In this document: piece by piece, positions 8,787 through 17,782 of the stretch | Layout: every line of letters starts with the position of its first letter | Numbering within the stretch: the first letter of the stretch is position 1 | NCBI RefSeq assembly: GCF_003319115.1 | Contig: NZ_QOHF01000027.1 | Location: forward strand, 1 to 54,523 | Length of the DNA: 54,523 nt | Direction of reading: 5' to 3' | From: Geodermatophilus sp. TF02-6 | Lineage (GTDB): Bacteria; Actinomycetota; Actinomycetes; Mycobacteriales; Geodermatophilaceae | The notes under the pieces: generated by a model | The model's database searches: none | The model's input: the letters and a program-made list of their open reading frames with translations, nothing else | Told to the model about the DNA's origin: nothing | Program-made: the position numbers and the translations under genes

Positions 8787-8801
8787 TGCCGGTCAATGGC
8801 A
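8787..8801 (+). promoter_or_regulatory. Candidate IclR operator, copy 3
   Basis: TGCCGGTCAATGGCA differs from copies 1 and 2 at one base in the spacer. It lies 6 bp after the DUF3500 stop and 128 bp before the FAD-monooxygenase start, so that gene probably has its own promoter. A GGTGACC element follows at about 8816-8822. Confidence 0.6.
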
Positions 8802-8929
8802 ACGGGCTACGGGGAGGTGACCCCGGCCACGGATGCTGAGGGAGGCGCCGGGTGGGGCCGGACGGCCCACGGCGCGGCTCCCTCGCGCGTCCGCTCGTCG
8901 AGCGGACGCCCTCGTCGACAGGAGATCCG

Positions 8930-10564
8930 ATGACCGCCGTGCCCGCCCGCGTCCCGGTGCTGATCGCCGGCGGCGGCCCCAGCGGCCTGGCCGCCGCGAT
9001 CGAGCTGGGCCGCCGGGGGTTCGAGGTGCTCGTCGTCGAGCCGCGCACGCGGCTCGACCCGCTGCGGCCCCGCGCGAAGACGACCAGCGTGCGGACCATG
9101 GAGCACCTGCGCCGCTGGGGCCTGGCCGACCGGCTGCGCGCCACCGCGCCCCTGCCGGTGGCGCACGCGCAGGACGTCGTCTTCTGCACCGGACTGTCGG
9201 GGCACGAGATCGCCCGGTTCCGGGAGGCGTTCGGGCTGTGGACGGCGCCCCGCGAGATCGCCGCCGAGGCCGGCCAGCAGGCGCCGCAGTCGGTGGTCGA
9301 GCAGGTGCTGAGGGACGCCGCCGCGGAACTGCCGTCGGTGACCCTGCTGGTCGGCTCCCGGGTGGTCGCGGTGACCGACGGGCCGGACGAGGTCCGCGCC
9401 GTGGTCGAGGGCCCGGACGGCGAGCGGTCCGAGGTCGTCGCCGACCACCTGCTCGGTGCGGACGGCGCGGCCAGCGTCTGCCGGCCGGCGATCGGGGCCC
9501 GCTACGAGGGCTCCTCCGGCGCGCTGCCCAACCTGTCGATCACCTTCCGGTCCCGGGCGCTGGACGAGCGGCGGCTGTGCGCCCGCGGCGTGCACTACTG
9601 GGTGATCGGCGCCGAGCGCGGCGGCCTCATGGGTCGGCTCGACCTCGACGGGACCTGGTGGCTGATCGTCCAGGGCATCGGCCCGCAGGACGCCGACGTC
9701 GACCCCGCCGCCCTGGTGCGTTCGTTCGTCGGCGACGCGGTGGACGTCGAGGTGCTGGCGACCGACCCGTGGTCGGCGCGGATGCTGCTGGTCGACCGCT
9801 ACCGCGGGCAGCGGGTGTTCCTCGTCGGCGACGCCGCGCACCTCAACCCGCCCTGGGGCGGGCACGGCTTCAACACCTGCGTCGGCGACGCGGTCAACAT
9901 CGCGTGGAAGCTCGCCGCCGTCCTGGCCGGCTGGGCGCCGCCGTCCCTGCTGGACAGCTACGAGGCCGAGCGGCGGCCGGTCGCCGAGCGCACCATCGCC
10001 GCCGCGGGGAGCCAGGAGGCGTTCCTCGCGCCGTCCTTCGCCGCCGCCGACCTGGACGACGACGGCCCCACCGGTGCCGCGCTGCGGGCCCGGTTGGCCG
10101 AGGCGCTGCAGGTCAAGGACCTGGAGTTCCACAGCCTCGGCCTGGTGCTCGGCTACGACTACGCCGACTCCCCCGTCGTCGTCCCCGACGGCTCGCCGGT
10201 GCCGCGGCACGATGTCGTGACCTACACCCCGTCGGCGCACCCGGGCGCCCGGCTGCCGCACGCCTGGCTGCCCGACGGCAGCTCGCTCTACGACCGGCTG
10301 GGCGACGGCTTCACGCTGCTGGTGCTCGACCCGCTGGCGCGCAGCGCGGCGCTGACCGCGGCGGCCGCGGGGGCCGGCGTCCCCCTGCGGGTGCTCGACC
10401 TCTGCGGCCTGCCCCGGCTGCGCGATCGCTGCGGCGCCGGGCTGGTGCTGGTCCGGCCCGACCAGCACGTCGCCTGGCGCGGCAGCGCCGTGACCGACCC
10501 CACCGCGCTGCTCGACCGGGTCACCGGCCGGGTCCCCACCCTCACGGAGGCGTCCCGCCGATGA
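8930..10564 (+). CDS. FAD-dependent aromatic monooxygenase (group A flavoprotein hydroxylase)
   Basis: The 544-residue protein has the N-terminal Rossmann motif AGGGPSGLAAAIELGRRG, the DG region LLGADGAAS, and the GD motif FLVGDAAHLNPPWGGHGFN. A C-terminal thioredoxin-like extension is typical of the PheA/MhpA/TfdB group. Such enzymes use NAD(P)H and O2 to hydroxylate phenols. ATG 8930 has AGGAG about 5 bases upstream. Under its own copy of the operator, it is a candidate for hydroxylating phloroglucinol-type or protocatechuate-derived rings before ring cleavage. No ring-cleavage dioxygenase is visible in the window, so the route is incomplete here. Confidence 0.85.
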   Translation: MTAVPARVPVLIAGGGPSGLAAAIELGRRGFEVLVVEPRTRLDPLRPRAKTTSVRTMEHLRRWGLADRLRATAPLPVAHAQDVVFCTGLSGHEIARFREAFGLWTAPREIAAEAGQQAPQSVVEQVLRDAAAELPSVTLLVGSRVVAVTDGPDEVRAVVEGPDGERSEVVADHLLGADGAASVCRPAIGARYEGSSGALPNLSITFRSRALDERRLCARGVHYWVIGAERGGLMGRLDLDGTWWLIVQGIGPQDADVDPAALVRSFVGDAVDVEVLATDPWSARMLLVDRYRGQRVFLVGDAAHLNPPWGGHGFNTCVGDAVNIAWKLAAVLAGWAPPSLLDSYEAERRPVAERTIAAAGSQEAFLAPSFAAADLDDDGPTGAALRARLAEALQVKDLEFHSLGLVLGYDYADSPVVVPDGSPVPRHDVVTYTPSAHPGARLPHAWLPDGSSLYDRLGDGFTLLVLDPLARSAALTAAAAGAGVPLRVLDLCGLPRLRDRCGAGLVLVRPDQHVAWRGSAVTDPTALLDRVTGRVPTLTEASRR

Positions 10565-10633
10565 CGCCGGTGCACGGGGGGTGCCGGCCGAAGGCGGTGC
10601 GCGCCGCGGTCCGCCGGGTGCACGGGCCCGGCT

Positions 10634-11305
10634 TCAGGATCGCAGCAGTGCGCCGCTGTCGACCCCCAGGCCGCTGCCGGTCCAGGTCAGGCCGCGCAGG
10701 TCCCGGACGACGAGCCGGGCACCGCTGGCGAGCGCCCGCTCGCTGACGCCGACCACCGTCGCGCCGGCGGCCGTGCCCGCCGCGACGCCGGGCGGGCTGT
10801 CCTCGAGGACGACGCAGTCGCCGGGCGGCAGGCCGAGCTCCGCGGCCGCCCGCCGGTAGCCGGCCGGGTCGGGCTTGCCGGCCGGTACGTCCTCCCCGCA
10901 GACGGACACGGCCGGGACGGGCAGGCCCGCGACCGCGAGCCGGGCGGTGGCCAGCTCCCGCCGTCCGGAGGTGACCACGGCCCAGGCCCCGGCGGGCAGC
11001 TGACCGAGCAGCTCGGCTGCGCCGGGGAGGGCGGTGGTCGACCCGACGTCCTCCAGCTCGTACCGGTCGACGGCGGCCAGGGCCCGCGCCCGCTCGTCCG
11101 GGCCGACCAGCAGCGCGACGGTGTCGGCGGTGCGCCGGCCGTGCACCGTGCCGAGGACCTCGGCGGGGTCCAGGTCGCGCTCCCGCGCCCAGCGCGACCA
11201 GGAGAGCGCCACGCTGGCGTCGGAGTCCACGAGGACCCCGTCGACGTCGACGAGCAGCGCGCGGCAGGGCAGCTCGACCAGCTCGGTCCGTCCGGGGTGG
11301 CCCAC
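10634..11305 (-). CDS. HAD-superfamily hydrolase (beta-phosphoglucomutase/phosphatase-like)
   Basis: A 223-residue HAD enzyme with motif I LLVDVDGVLVDSD (nucleophile D20, D22), motif II in VVTSGRR, motif III lysine in AGKPDPAGYRRAA, and motif IV VVLEDSPPGV. A helical C1 cap lies between motifs I and II. This matches sugar-phosphate phosphatases and beta-phosphoglucomutases of subfamily I. Probable start is GTG 11305; there is no strong ribosome site, and neighbouring in-frame starts are possible. It converges on the monooxygenase gene with a 69-bp gap. No regulatory link to either catabolic cluster is visible. Confidence 0.8.
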   Translation of the reverse strand: MGHPGRTELVELPCRALLVDVDGVLVDSDASVALSWSRWARERDLDPAEVLGTVHGRRTADTVALLVGPDERARALAAVDRYELEDVGSTTALPGAAELLGQLPAGAWAVVTSGRRELATARLAVAGLPVPAVSVCGEDVPAGKPDPAGYRRAAAELGLPPGDCVVLEDSPPGVAAGTAAGATVVGVSERALASGARLVVRDLRGLTWTGSGLGVDSGALLRS

Positions 11306-11479
11306 GCCGCCATCATCGCGGGTCGCGACTCCCAGCTGGCCGCCCACCACCGCCGACGGGGATCGCGGGTCACCGGGCACCGTGGGGCATGGACGCCGGC
11401 CGCGGCGCCGTTCCCGAGGGCGCCCGGCTGCAGGCGGCGTCCGCGCCCGGCTGACCGTGCGAGCCCTGGCATCGGGTCC

Positions 11480-11758
11480 GTGGTGGTGCCGACGCTGCAG
11501 GCCGGCGGCTCCCTGCGGACGCCGATGCGCAACGCGGACCACCTGGCGCTGGGCGAGACCCAGCACTCCGTGTACCACGAGGGGCTGGTGGTGGCGAACC
11601 CTCCCTCACGGCGGAACCCGGATGCCGGCACGCTGACCGTGCTGCGCGACGAAGGCGGCACGTTCGTGGACGTGTCGACCTCCGACGCCCCCGGCCCGGT
11701 GGAGCTGTGCGAGCCGTTCCCCCAGTGCCTCGACCTGCCAGCGCTGTTGGCGGCCTGA
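11480..11758 (+). CDS. Hypothetical protein
   Basis: A frame with strong third-position GC codes for about 92 residues starting at one of three consecutive GTG codons (11480) or ATG 11525. It includes MRNADHLALGETQHSVYHEG and ends PQCLDLPALLAA. I do not recognise the family. No convincing ribosome-binding site is present. The protein looks like the C-terminal half of something larger, so it may be a remnant. Confidence 0.35.
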   Translation: MVVPTLQAGGSLRTPMRNADHLALGETQHSVYHEGLVVANPPSRRNPDAGTLTVLRDEGGTFVDVSTSDAPGPVELCEPFPQCLDLPALLAA

Positions 11759-12059
11759 CGACGGGGCTCCGCTCGTCGTCCAGGAGCCGCAGCAGCCACG
11801 CCTCGCGGTCCCCGGACCGGACCCGCACCGTCGTCAGTACGGCGGAGGCAGCCACTGCCCGCGCCTTCACCGCGGTCTGCCGGGCGATGTCCCGAGCGGC
11901 CGCCTGCACCGCCCCCAACGGACCCGACGCCCAACCGACGACGGGCGCGCCGGCACCGAGCGTGCTGGTCATCGCCCCATCGTCCATGCTCTCGATCATG
12001 CGTTCGAAGATGCGTCGGCGCAAGACGAAGATCCAGCTCAGGGGGCCGTAGACGGGCAC
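11759..12059 (-). other. Possible coding remnant, function unknown
   Basis: On the minus strand, about 100 codons beginning near ATG 12059 (with a second ATG at 11999) show coding-like composition, including a helical run GAVQAAARDIARQTAVKARA and AWLLRLLDDER. The frame then continues antisense through the preceding plus-strand hypothetical gene with poor protein character. I read this as the start of a small or truncated gene meeting another fragment. The rest of 11306-12166 holds nothing else I can name. Confidence 0.25.
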
Positions 12060-12166
12060 GACGGGCGCACGCTGCGAGCGGCGGAGCAGCCGCGGCGCCG
12101 CGGGCCGACGCCACCCGGGTGGCCGCCGGCGGGTGGACCGACTCCACCATGGGTAGGCCCGCCGCC

Positions 12167-12736
12167 ATGAGCGGCAAGTCGGCGGACGACTACGCGGAGG
12201 ACTACACGGACCCGGAGCTGCGCGCGCGGCTCAAGGAGGAGATCAAGGCGGGCGACCGCGGCGGGAAGCCGGGCCAGTGGAGCGCACGCAAGAGCCAGCT
12301 GCTCACTCACGAGTACGAGGCCCACGGCGGCGCCTACCGGCACGAGGGCGAGCGCACCGCGTCACAGCGGCACCTGCAGGAGTGGACCGCGCAGGAGTGG
12401 CACACCGCCGACGGCGGCGACCGGGCCCGCAGCTCCGACGGCACGTCGCGCTACCTCCCCGACGCCGCGTGGCAGCTGCTCAGCGACGAGGAGAAGCGGG
12501 CCACCGACCGCCGGAAGAAGGGCAGCGACGAGCAGCACGTGGCCGACACCGAGGCGGCGAAGGAGGCCCGCCGGGCCGCCGAGCTGATCGACGTCGACGC
12601 GGCCGAGGCCCGCCGGCGGGTCGGCGGGATGTCCGGCGACTCGCAGCTCGACCGCGCCGAGCGGGCCGAGCGCGAGCTCGGCAAGGCGCGCAAGACGGTG
12701 CTCGACGCGATCGAGCGCCGCCGCGGGCGCTCCTAG
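12167..12736 (+). CDS. DUF5872-domain protein
   Basis: A 189-residue hydrophilic protein. The N-terminal segment AEDYTDPELRARLKEEIKAGDRGGKPGQW is followed by RKSQLLTHEYEAHGG, LQEWTAQEWHTADG, SRYLPDAAWQLLSDEEKRA, and a charged helical tail. This is the DUF5872 pattern as I know it, often seen in proteins of unknown role in actinobacteria and large viruses. ATG 12167 was chosen; an in-frame ATG lies 18 bases upstream. Its TAG shares bases with the stop of the convergent rhaB (CTAG at 12733-12736), leaving no room for a terminator. Confidence 0.7.
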   Translation: MSGKSADDYAEDYTDPELRARLKEEIKAGDRGGKPGQWSARKSQLLTHEYEAHGGAYRHEGERTASQRHLQEWTAQEWHTADGGDRARSSDGTSRYLPDAAWQLLSDEEKRATDRRKKGSDEQHVADTEAAKEARRAAELIDVDAAEARRRVGGMSGDSQLDRAERAERELGKARKTVLDAIERRRGRS

Positions 12737-14223
12737 CGCAGGCGCGCCTCTGCGGCGTCCCAGGAGGCTGCCGAGCCGGGGGTCGGCAGGTAGAGCTGGG
12801 CGTCCTGCGTGGTCCGCAGCAGGGCCCGCAGCTCGGGCAGGCCGCCGGAGAGGACGCCGAGCCCGCGGGCCTGGATCAGCACGTTGCCCAGCGCCGCCGC
12901 CTCCACCGGACCGGCGAGCACCGGCAGCCCGCCGGCGTCGGCGGTGAGCTGGCACAGCAGGGTGTTGCGCGCACCCCCGCCGACCAGGTGCACGATCTCG
13001 ACGTCCCGGTCGGACAGTTCCACCGCCCGCCGGACGGTGCGGCGGTAGGCCAGCGCGAGGCTGTCGAGGATGCAGCGGACCGTCTCGGCCGGGCTCTGCG
13101 GCTCCGGCTGCCCGGTCTCGGCGCAGACCGCGGCGATGCGGGCCGGCATGTCGCCGGGTGGCAGGAACCGCGGGTCGTCGGCGTCCACGACCGCCCGGAA
13201 CGCCGGCACCCGCGCCGCGCCCGCCAGCAGCTCCGCCAGGTCGGCCGACAGCCCGGAAGAAGCCCAGGTCCGCTGCGACTCCTGCAGCAGCCACAGCCCC
13301 ATGACGTTGTGCAGGTACCGGACGGTGCCGTCGACACCGAGCTCGTTGGTGAACCCGGCGGCCCGGCCGGCCTCGGTGAGCACCGGCTTCTCCAGCTCCA
13401 CGCCGACCAGCGACCAGGTGCCGCAGGAGACGTAGGCGAACCGGTCGGTGGCCGCCGGGACGCCGACGACGGCCGACGCGGTGTCGTGCGACCCGACCGC
13501 GACCAGCGGCACCGGGCCGGTCAGCCCGGTCTCGGCCAGGACGTCGTCGCGCAGCTCCCCCAGCCGCTCCCCGGGCTGGCGCAGCGGCGGGAACAGGCCG
13601 CGGTCGAACCCGAGCCGGTCCACCAGCTCCCAGGCCCACTCCCGGGTGGTGGCGTCGAGCAGCCCGGTGGTCGAGGCGTTGGTGACCTCGGCCCCGACCG
13701 CGCCGGTGAGCCAGTACGCCAGCAGGTCCGGGATCAGCAGCGCCGTCCGGGCCGCGGCGAACTGCGCCGTCCCCCGTGCGGCCGCGAGCTGGAAGACGGT
13801 GTTGAACGGCAGGTGCTGCAGCCCGTCGACCCGGTACAGCTCCGCCGGGCCGACGGCGGCGTGCACCGCCGGCACCCCCGTCTCGTGCCGGGAGTCCCGG
13901 TAGTGCACCGGGTTGCCCAGCAGCGCCCCGTCGGCGTCGAGCAAGCCGTAGTCGACCGCCCAGCTGTCGATGCCCACCCCGTCGACCCGACCGGCCGCCC
14001 GACCCGCGGCCCGCAGCCCGTCGAGGGCGCCGGCGTACAGGCCGAGGACGTCCCAGTGCAGCGTGCCGCCGGCGCGCACCGGCCGGTTGGGGAACCGGTG
14101 CACCTCGGTCAGCTCCAGCTCCCGCGGGCCGACCCGCGCGGCCATCACCCGGCCGCTGGAGGCACCCAGGTCGACGGCCGCGACGGTGAGTGGGGCCTTT
14201 GTGGCCACAATGGCCCTCCTCAT
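12733..14223 (-). CDS. rhaB: Rhamnulokinase
   Basis: The enzyme phosphorylates L-rhamnulose to L-rhamnulose 1-phosphate. The 496-residue protein is a FGGY-family sugar kinase: ATP-site start VAAVDLGASSGRVM, GIDSWAVDYGLLD, HYRDSRHETG, the SHDTASAVVGVPA region, SCGTWSLVG, then VHLVGGGARNTLLCQLTADAGG. The pattern GASSGR with WAVDYG is typical of RhaB. It is the last gene of the minus-strand rhaI-rhaEW-rhaB operon, with an ATGA overlap with rhaEW at 14220-14223. The palindrome GGGGCC...GGCCC lies within codons 3-11. Confidence 0.9.
   Translation of the reverse strand: MRRAIVATKAPLTVAAVDLGASSGRVMAARVGPRELELTEVHRFPNRPVRAGGTLHWDVLGLYAGALDGLRAAGRAAGRVDGVGIDSWAVDYGLLDADGALLGNPVHYRDSRHETGVPAVHAAVGPAELYRVDGLQHLPFNTVFQLAAARGTAQFAAARTALLIPDLLAYWLTGAVGAEVTNASTTGLLDATTREWAWELVDRLGFDRGLFPPLRQPGERLGELRDDVLAETGLTGPVPLVAVGSHDTASAVVGVPAATDRFAYVSCGTWSLVGVELEKPVLTEAGRAAGFTNELGVDGTVRYLHNVMGLWLLQESQRTWASSGLSADLAELLAGAARVPAFRAVVDADDPRFLPPGDMPARIAAVCAETGQPEPQSPAETVRCILDSLALAYRRTVRRAVELSDRDVEIVHLVGGGARNTLLCQLTADAGGLPVLAGPVEAAALGNVLIQARGLGVLSGGLPELRALLRTTQDAQLYLPTPGSAASWDAAEARLR
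14192..14216. repeat. Family B palindrome, imperfect copy inside the rhaB start
   Basis: The site reads GGGGCCTTTGTGG then CCACAATGGCCC. It is an imperfect dyad related to the perfect one at 16287-16312 (GGGGCCAAAGTGG and its complement). It lies within the first codons of rhaB and could fold in the mRNA near the translation start. Confidence 0.55.
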
Positions 14224-16256
14224 CGGAGGAAGGCCGCGGCCACGCCCGAGTCGACCGGGACGTGCAGCCCCGTCGTCCGGGTGAGGTCGCCGCCGGTCAG
14301 CGCGAAGACGGCGTCGGCCACGTGGTCGGGCAGCACCTCGCGCTTGAGCAGGGTCCGCTGCGCGTAGAACTCGCCCAGCTGCTCCTCGGGTACCCCGTAG
14401 ACCGCGGCCCGCGACGCGCCCCAGCCACCGGCGAAGATCCCCGAGCCGCGGACGACGCCATCGGGGTTGATCCCGTTGACCCGGATCTGGTGCTCCCCCA
14501 GCTCGGCGGCCAGCAGGCGTACCTGGTGGGCCTGGTCGGCCTTGGTGGCGCCGTAGGCGATGTTGTTGGGACCGGCGAACAGCGAGTTCTTCGACGAGAT
14601 GTAGACGATGTCGCCGCCCATCCCCTGCTCGATCATGATCCGGGCGGCCTCGCGGGAGACGAGGAAGCTGCCCTTGGCCATGACGTCGTGCTGCAGGTCC
14701 CAGTCGCGCTCGGTGGTCTCCAGCAGCGGCTTGGAGATCGACAGCCCGGCGTTGTTCACCACCAGGTCGACCCCGCCGAAGGCCAGCACCGCCGCGCGGA
14801 ACGCCTCGGCCACCGCCTCGGCGTCGCTGACGTCGGCGGCCACCCCCACGGCGACGTCGGTGTTGCCGATCTCCTCGGCCGCGGCCTGCGCCTTGGCGAG
14901 GTCGAGATCGGCGACGACGACGCACGCGCCCTCGGCCGCCAGCCGGTGGGTGATCGCCTTGCCGATACCGCTGGCCGCACCCGTCACCAGCGCGACCCGG
15001 GTGGCCAGCGGCTTGGGCTTCGGCATCCGGGCGAGCTTGGCCTCCTCCAGCGCCCAGTACTCGATGCGGAACTTCTCGCCCTCGTCGATCGGCGCGTAGG
15101 TGGAGACCGCCTCGGCGCCACGCATCACGTTGATGGCGTTGACGTAGAACTCGCCGGCCACGCGGGCGGTCTGCTCGTTCGCCCCGACACTGAACATGCC
15201 CACGCCGGGCACCAGCACGATCGCCGGGTCCGCACCCCGCATCGGCGGGCTGTCCGGGGTGGCGTGCCGCTCGTAGTAGGCCCGGTACTCATCGCGGTAC
15301 CGCTCGTGCAGCTCCCGCAGCCGCGCGACGACGTCCTCCAGCGGCGCGGTGGCCGGCAGGTCGACCACCAGCGGGCGGACCTTGGTGCGCAGGAAGTGGT
15401 CGGGACAGGAGGTGCCCAGGGCGGCCAGGGGCTGCAGCTTCTCGCGGGAGAGGAACTCCAGGACGACGTCGGAGTCGGTGAAGTGCCCGACCTGCGGCTT
15501 GTCGGTCGAGGCCAGCCCGCGGACCACCGGCGCGAGGTCGGCCGCCCGGCGCCGACGCTCGGCCTCCGGCAGCGGCTCGAAGCCGGGCACCACCGCGCCG
15601 AACGGCTCGGCCGCGCCCCGCTCGGCGAGGAACCGCTCCGCCGTCCGGATGATCTCCAGCGAGTTGGCCTCGCACTGCTCGCTGGTGGCGCCCCAGGCGG
15701 TGATCCCGTGTCCGCCGAGGACGCAGCCGATGGCCTGCGGGTTCTTCGCGGCGATCTCGGCGATGTCCAGCCCGAGCTGGAAGCCGGGACGACGCCACGG
15801 CACCCACGCCACGCGGTCGCCGAAGCACTCGCGGGTCAGCGCCTCGCCGTCGGCGGCGGTGGCCAGCGCGATGCCCGAGTCGGGGTGCAGGTGGTCGACG
15901 TGCGCGGTCTCGACCAGCCCGTGCATCGCGGTGTCGATGGACGGCGCCGCGCCGTCCTTGCCGAACAGGCAGTGGTCGAAGGCGGCGACCATCTCGTCCT
16001 CGCGGTCGACGCCCGGGTAGACGTCGGCCAGCGAGCGCAGCCGGTCCAGCCGCAGGACGGCGAGGCCGCTCTCCGTCAGGGTGCCCAGGTCGCCGCCGGA
16101 GCCCTTGACCCAGACCAGCTCGACCGGTTGCCCGGTCACCGGGTCGGTCTCGGTGCCCTTCGCGGAGGTGTTGCCGCCGGCGTAGTTGGTGTTGCGCGGG
16201 TCGGCGCCGAGGCGGTTGCTGCGCTCGATCAGCTCACGGACGACGGGGTTGGTCAT
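14220..16256 (-). CDS. rhaEW: Bifunctional rhamnulose-1-phosphate aldolase/lactaldehyde dehydrogenase
   Basis: A 678-residue fusion. Residues 1-400 form a class II (Zn) aldolase with metal histidines in ETAHVDHLHPDS and a GGHGI motif; it would split L-rhamnulose 1-phosphate to dihydroxyacetone phosphate and L-lactaldehyde. Residues from about 420 form a short-chain dehydrogenase with the NAD motif VTGAASGIGKA, NNAG, and the active-site segment IAYGATKAD (YxxxK); it would oxidise lactaldehyde to L-lactate. Length and order match the RhaE/YuxG-type enzyme known from actinobacteria and bacilli. It lies between rhaI and rhaB, and its product feeds LutABC encoded on the opposite strand. Confidence 0.92.
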   Translation of the reverse strand: MTNPVVRELIERSNRLGADPRNTNYAGGNTSAKGTETDPVTGQPVELVWVKGSGGDLGTLTESGLAVLRLDRLRSLADVYPGVDREDEMVAAFDHCLFGKDGAAPSIDTAMHGLVETAHVDHLHPDSGIALATAADGEALTRECFGDRVAWVPWRRPGFQLGLDIAEIAAKNPQAIGCVLGGHGITAWGATSEQCEANSLEIIRTAERFLAERGAAEPFGAVVPGFEPLPEAERRRRAADLAPVVRGLASTDKPQVGHFTDSDVVLEFLSREKLQPLAALGTSCPDHFLRTKVRPLVVDLPATAPLEDVVARLRELHERYRDEYRAYYERHATPDSPPMRGADPAIVLVPGVGMFSVGANEQTARVAGEFYVNAINVMRGAEAVSTYAPIDEGEKFRIEYWALEEAKLARMPKPKPLATRVALVTGAASGIGKAITHRLAAEGACVVVADLDLAKAQAAAEEIGNTDVAVGVAADVSDAEAVAEAFRAAVLAFGGVDLVVNNAGLSISKPLLETTERDWDLQHDVMAKGSFLVSREAARIMIEQGMGGDIVYISSKNSLFAGPNNIAYGATKADQAHQVRLLAAELGEHQIRVNGINPDGVVRGSGIFAGGWGASRAAVYGVPEEQLGEFYAQRTLLKREVLPDHVADAVFALTGGDLTRTTGLHVPVDSGVAAAFLR

Positions 16257-16286
16257 GGCGGTGGGAGTCCTTCCGAGGTGAAGGGA

Positions 16287-16312
16287 GGGGCCAAAGTGGC
16301 CACTTTGGCCCC
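16287..16312. repeat. Family B palindrome, perfect copy between rhaI and rhaEW
   Basis: A 26-bp perfect palindrome without a loop: GGGGCCAAAGTGG followed directly by its reverse complement. It fills much of the 69-bp rhaI-rhaEW gap. It could be an operator or an mRNA element between the two genes. A related imperfect copy overlaps the start of rhaB. Confidence 0.8.
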
Positions 16313-16325
16313 TCGGGGGAGGGCT

Positions 16326-17489
16326 TCAGGCGCCCCAGCTGGCCTGCTGGCCGCCGACGCGCTCGCGGGCGATGCGCTCCTGGTGGCCGGAGCGGGCGTA
16401 GGCGGCGTACGGGTCGGGGTCGAGGCCCTTCGACTCGCGCAGCTCGGCCAGCAGGGGCCGGACGTCGGTCGAGTAGGCGTCCATCAGCACGCCGTGGGCG
16501 CCGAGCACGTCGCCGGCGGTCTGGGCCTCGGCCAGCGCGTCGCGGTCCACGAGGAGCGCCTTCGCCGTGGCCTCCTGCACGTTCACCACCGAGCGGATCT
16601 GGCCCGGGATCTTCGGCTCGATGTTGTGGCACTGGTCGAGCATGAAGTTGACGCCGGAGTCCGGGCGCAGCGCGTCGGCGGCGACGATCTCGTTCATGAT
16701 CCGGAACAGCTGGAACGGGTCGGCCGAGCCGACGATGAGGTCGTCGTCGGCGTAGTTGCGCGAGTTGAAGTCGAAGGCGCCCAGCCGGCCCACCCGCAGC
16801 AGCTGCACGACGATGAACTCGATGTTGGTGCCCGGCGCGTGGTGGCCGGTGTCGAGCACCACCTGCGCCTGCTCCCCGAGCGCCAGGCAGTGCACCAGCG
16901 AGGTGCCCCAGTCGGGGATGTCCATCGCGTAGAAGTACGGCTCGAAGAACTTGTACTCGAGCAGGATCCGCATGTCCGGGTCGAGCATCGCGTAGACCTG
17001 CTGGAGCGAGTCGGCCAGTCGGTCCTGGCGGGCGCGCAGGTCGTCCTGACCCGGGTAGTTGGTGCCGTCGGGCAGCCAGATCTTCAGGTCGGTCGAGCCG
17101 GTCTGGCGCATCACCTCGATGCACTGCGCGTGGTGCTCGACCGCCCTGCGCCGGACGGCGGGGTCGGCGTGGGTGAGCGAGCCGAGCCGGTACTCGTCGT
17201 CCTGGAAGAGGTTGGAGTTGATCGTGCCGATCCGGACGCCTGAGTCGGCGGCGTGCGCGGCGAGCTTGCCGTAGTCGTCGACGAGGTCCCACGGGATGTG
17301 CAGCGAGACCGCGGGGGTGACGCCGGTGTAGCGGTGCACCATCGCTGCGTCTTCGAGCTTCTCGAACGGGTCGCGGGCGACCCCGGGCTGGCCGAACACC
17401 TTGAACCGGGTGCCGGAGTTGCCGAACGCCCAGGAGGGCAGCTCGATGGTCTGGTCGGCCAGCGCGACGAGTGCGGCGGCTGGGGTCAT
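16326..17489 (-). CDS. rhaI: L-rhamnose isomerase
   Basis: The enzyme converts L-rhamnose to L-rhamnulose. The 387-residue protein matches the Pseudomonas stutzeri-type isomerase (TIM barrel, xylose-isomerase-like) rather than the E. coli RhaA type: ELPSWAFGNSGTRFKVF at the start, WLPDGTNYPGQDD, LEYKFFEPYFYAMDIPDWG with likely metal ligands, LDTGHHAPGTNIE, and FDFNSRNYADDD. ATG 17489 has GAGGAG 7 bases upstream, which decides the start against a longer frame. It is the first gene of the minus-strand rha operon, divergent from rhaM. Confidence 0.92.
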   Translation of the reverse strand: MTPAAALVALADQTIELPSWAFGNSGTRFKVFGQPGVARDPFEKLEDAAMVHRYTGVTPAVSLHIPWDLVDDYGKLAAHAADSGVRIGTINSNLFQDDEYRLGSLTHADPAVRRRAVEHHAQCIEVMRQTGSTDLKIWLPDGTNYPGQDDLRARQDRLADSLQQVYAMLDPDMRILLEYKFFEPYFYAMDIPDWGTSLVHCLALGEQAQVVLDTGHHAPGTNIEFIVVQLLRVGRLGAFDFNSRNYADDDLIVGSADPFQLFRIMNEIVAADALRPDSGVNFMLDQCHNIEPKIPGQIRSVVNVQEATAKALLVDRDALAEAQTAGDVLGAHGVLMDAYSTDVRPLLAELRESKGLDPDPYAAYARSGHQERIARERVGGQQASWGA

Positions 17490-17547
17490 CGTCGATCTCC
17501 TCGGTCCGGGAGGGGACGGTCCTGCTCGGCTCACCGATCGACCCTCT

Positions 17548-17559
17548 GAAACGAATCAA
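17548..17559. promoter_or_regulatory. Candidate LacI-family operator, rhaI side
   Basis: TGAAACGAATCA has the outer TGA/TCA pair and a central CG, the layout of LacI/PurR-family sites, although two inner pairs do not match. It lies 59 bp upstream of the rhaI start. Assignment to the LacI regulator at 19708 is an inference. Confidence 0.45.
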
Positions 17560-17782
17560 TTGCGGCTATGGACGGTAGAGCGTGTCCTCGGTCACGTCAA
17601 CGGTCTTCCGGAGCAGCCGCGGAACAGGCAGGTCACAGCCGTGGCGCTCGGCAGTCTTCTCTCCCGGAGCTGCGCGATCCTCATGCGCTCACTCCCTGTG
17701 CGCACGTGGTCGCCCCGCTCCGCCGGATCCGGGGTCTTGCGCGCCCGACGTGCGGCATGCCACAGTGGCGGTCGTCACGAGA

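Noticed and set aside
16287..16312. Rho-independent terminator between rhaI and rhaEW
   Set aside because: The perfect palindrome has no loop bases or T tract and lies inside an operon, so an operator or processing element is more likely.
14190..17243. A long plus-strand open frame antisense to rhaEW and rhaI
   Set aside because: Both reverse-strand genes have full catalytic motifs and expected lengths; the plus frame is Val/Gly/Arg-rich antisense noise.
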